Of a stretch of DNA of 14,444 nt, positions 13,699 to 14,444 are shown in pieces; the first letter of the stretch is position 1, and every line of letters begins with the position of its first letter. The notes under the pieces were generated by a model. It did not search any database. It was not told the DNA's origin and saw only the letters and a program-made list of their open reading frames with translations. A program made the position numbers and the translations under genes. Origin of the DNA: Bacteroidales bacterium (lineage in GTDB: Bacteria; Bacteroidota; Bacteroidia; Bacteroidales; UBA7960). The stretch lies in the NCBI GenBank assembly GCA_003557805.1, contig PWNY01000389.1, positions 1 to 14,444 on the forward strand, in the 5' to 3' direction.

Positions 13699-14444
13699 AT
13701 GAACATTGATGAAATACTGAAAAGATCCCTGCAGGCATTTGAAGAATACTCAAAACTGCCTGCAGGCACAAAAGCAGGCTTCCTCAGGAATATAGCGGAT
13801 GCTATTGAGGGGCTTGGAGATTCACTTATAGAGCTTGTAAGCGAAGAGACCAATTTACCCAAAGCAAGGCTTGAGGGTGAAAGGGCCAGAACATGTAACC
13901 AGCTTCGTATGTTCGCCGGTATCCTTGAAGAGGGATCCTGGGTGGAGGCAGTGATCGATACTGCACTTCCTGACAGGAAACCCCTTCCAAGACCCGACCT
14001 GAGGAGGATGCTGGTGCCGATGGGTCCAGTGGTGGTATTCGGTGCAAGTAATTTTCCACTTGCATTCTCCACTGCCGGGGGCGACACAGCCTCTGCCCTT
14101 GCATCCGGCTCTACAGTTGTACTGAAAGGTCATCCTGCACACCCAAAAACATCCCTTATGGTGGCAAATGCCATTAAGGGTGTTGCCGGAAAGATGGGTC
14201 TGCCTGAAGGCGTTTTCCAGCATGTTGAAGGAGGGTCGGAGACGGGCCAGGAGTTGATTAAACACCCTGCGGTAAAGGCAGTGGCCTTCACCGGCTCTTT
14301 TGCCGGCGGAATGGCAATATTCAAGACAGCAATGCAGAGGCCTGAACCCATTCCGGTATTCCTGGAAATGGGTAGTGTAAACCCGATGTTTGTCCTTCCC
14401 GGCAAAATGGATGAAAATCCAGAAGAGGAAGCGGCCAGGATCGC
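13699..14444 (+). CDS. Aldehyde dehydrogenase, 2-oxoglutarate-semialdehyde type, N-terminal part
   Basis: The first 248 codons of an aldehyde dehydrogenase of about 500 residues; it runs off the right edge. Visible landmarks: the cofactor-binding VVVFGASNFPLAFSTAGGDTASALASG (about 111-137) with Asn118, Lys143 in VVLKGHPAHP, AFTGSFAGG (about 196-204), and Glu223 in FLEMGSVNP. The catalytic Cys lies beyond the window. The pattern GASNFPLAFSTAGGDTASA is typical of NADP+-dependent 2-oxoglutarate semialdehyde dehydrogenases. These oxidise the semialdehyde to 2-oxoglutarate for the TCA cycle. It starts 7 nt after the DHDPS-family gene, and the two should act in sequence in one operon. Confidence 0.88.
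   Translation, partial: MNIDEILKRSLQAFEEYSKLPAGTKAGFLRNIADAIEGLGDSLIELVSEETNLPKARLEGERARTCNQLRMFAGILEEGSWVEAVIDTALPDRKPLPRPDLRRMLVPMGPVVVFGASNFPLAFSTAGGDTASALASGSTVVLKGHPAHPKTSLMVANAIKGVAGKMGLPEGVFQHVEGGSETGQELIKHPAVKAVAFTGSFAGGMAIFKTAMQRPEPIPVFLEMGSVNPMFVLPGKMDENPEEEAARI

Overview
The window looks like chromosomal DNA of a member of the Bacteroidota, probably in or near the Bacteroidales. Three things point there. Several intergenic regions carry the TAnnTTTG -7 promoter element of that phylum, and start codons are preceded by A/T-rich leaders rather than Shine-Dalgarno sites. Lipoproteins are frequent, and there is a TonB-dependent receptor with an N-terminal carboxypeptidase-regulatory-like domain. 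The prs - rplY(ctc) - pth order and an L25 with a long acidic tail also fit. No insertion sequence, prophage, CRISPR array or base-composition break was seen.

Layout. 1-292 (minus): a YtxH-like membrane protein, then the N-terminus of a metal-type ABC substrate-binding lipoprotein that runs off the left edge. 293-482: divergent intergenic region with a 15-bp dyad. 483-1019 (plus): hypothetical lipoprotein. 1022-3390 (minus): DNA-3-methyladenine glycosylase I, an AmmeMemoRadiSam radical-SAM enzyme and its MEMO1-like partner, with no AMMECR1 gene beside them. 3497-4189 (plus): an MgtC/SapB gene interrupted by one in-frame TAA. 4224-7704 (minus): His/Cys-rich small protein, TonB-dependent outer-membrane receptor and His-rich DUF4625-like lipoprotein, read here as a candidate transition-metal (zinc-like) uptake or sensing locus. 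7927-9831 (plus): M19 dipeptidase lipoprotein and a PnuC-type vitamin transporter. 9845-12274 (minus): pth, rplY and prs, with an intrinsic terminator between rplY and pth. 12421-12504 (plus): tRNA-Leu(CAA) with promoter and terminator. 12789-14444 (plus): a dihydrodipicolinate-synthase-family enzyme and an aldehyde dehydrogenase cut by the right edge. These two are consistent with the end of a hydroxyproline or pentose route that passes through 2-oxoglutarate semialdehyde. A 24-bp dyad lies upstream of them.

Most of the window is ordinary housekeeping or transport DNA. The points most worth a second look are the nonsense codon in the MgtC gene, the three-gene His-rich outer-membrane locus, the AmmeMemoRadiSam pair without its AMMECR1 partner, and several palindromes in regulatory positions. 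I do not see a clearly novel defence or mobile system.
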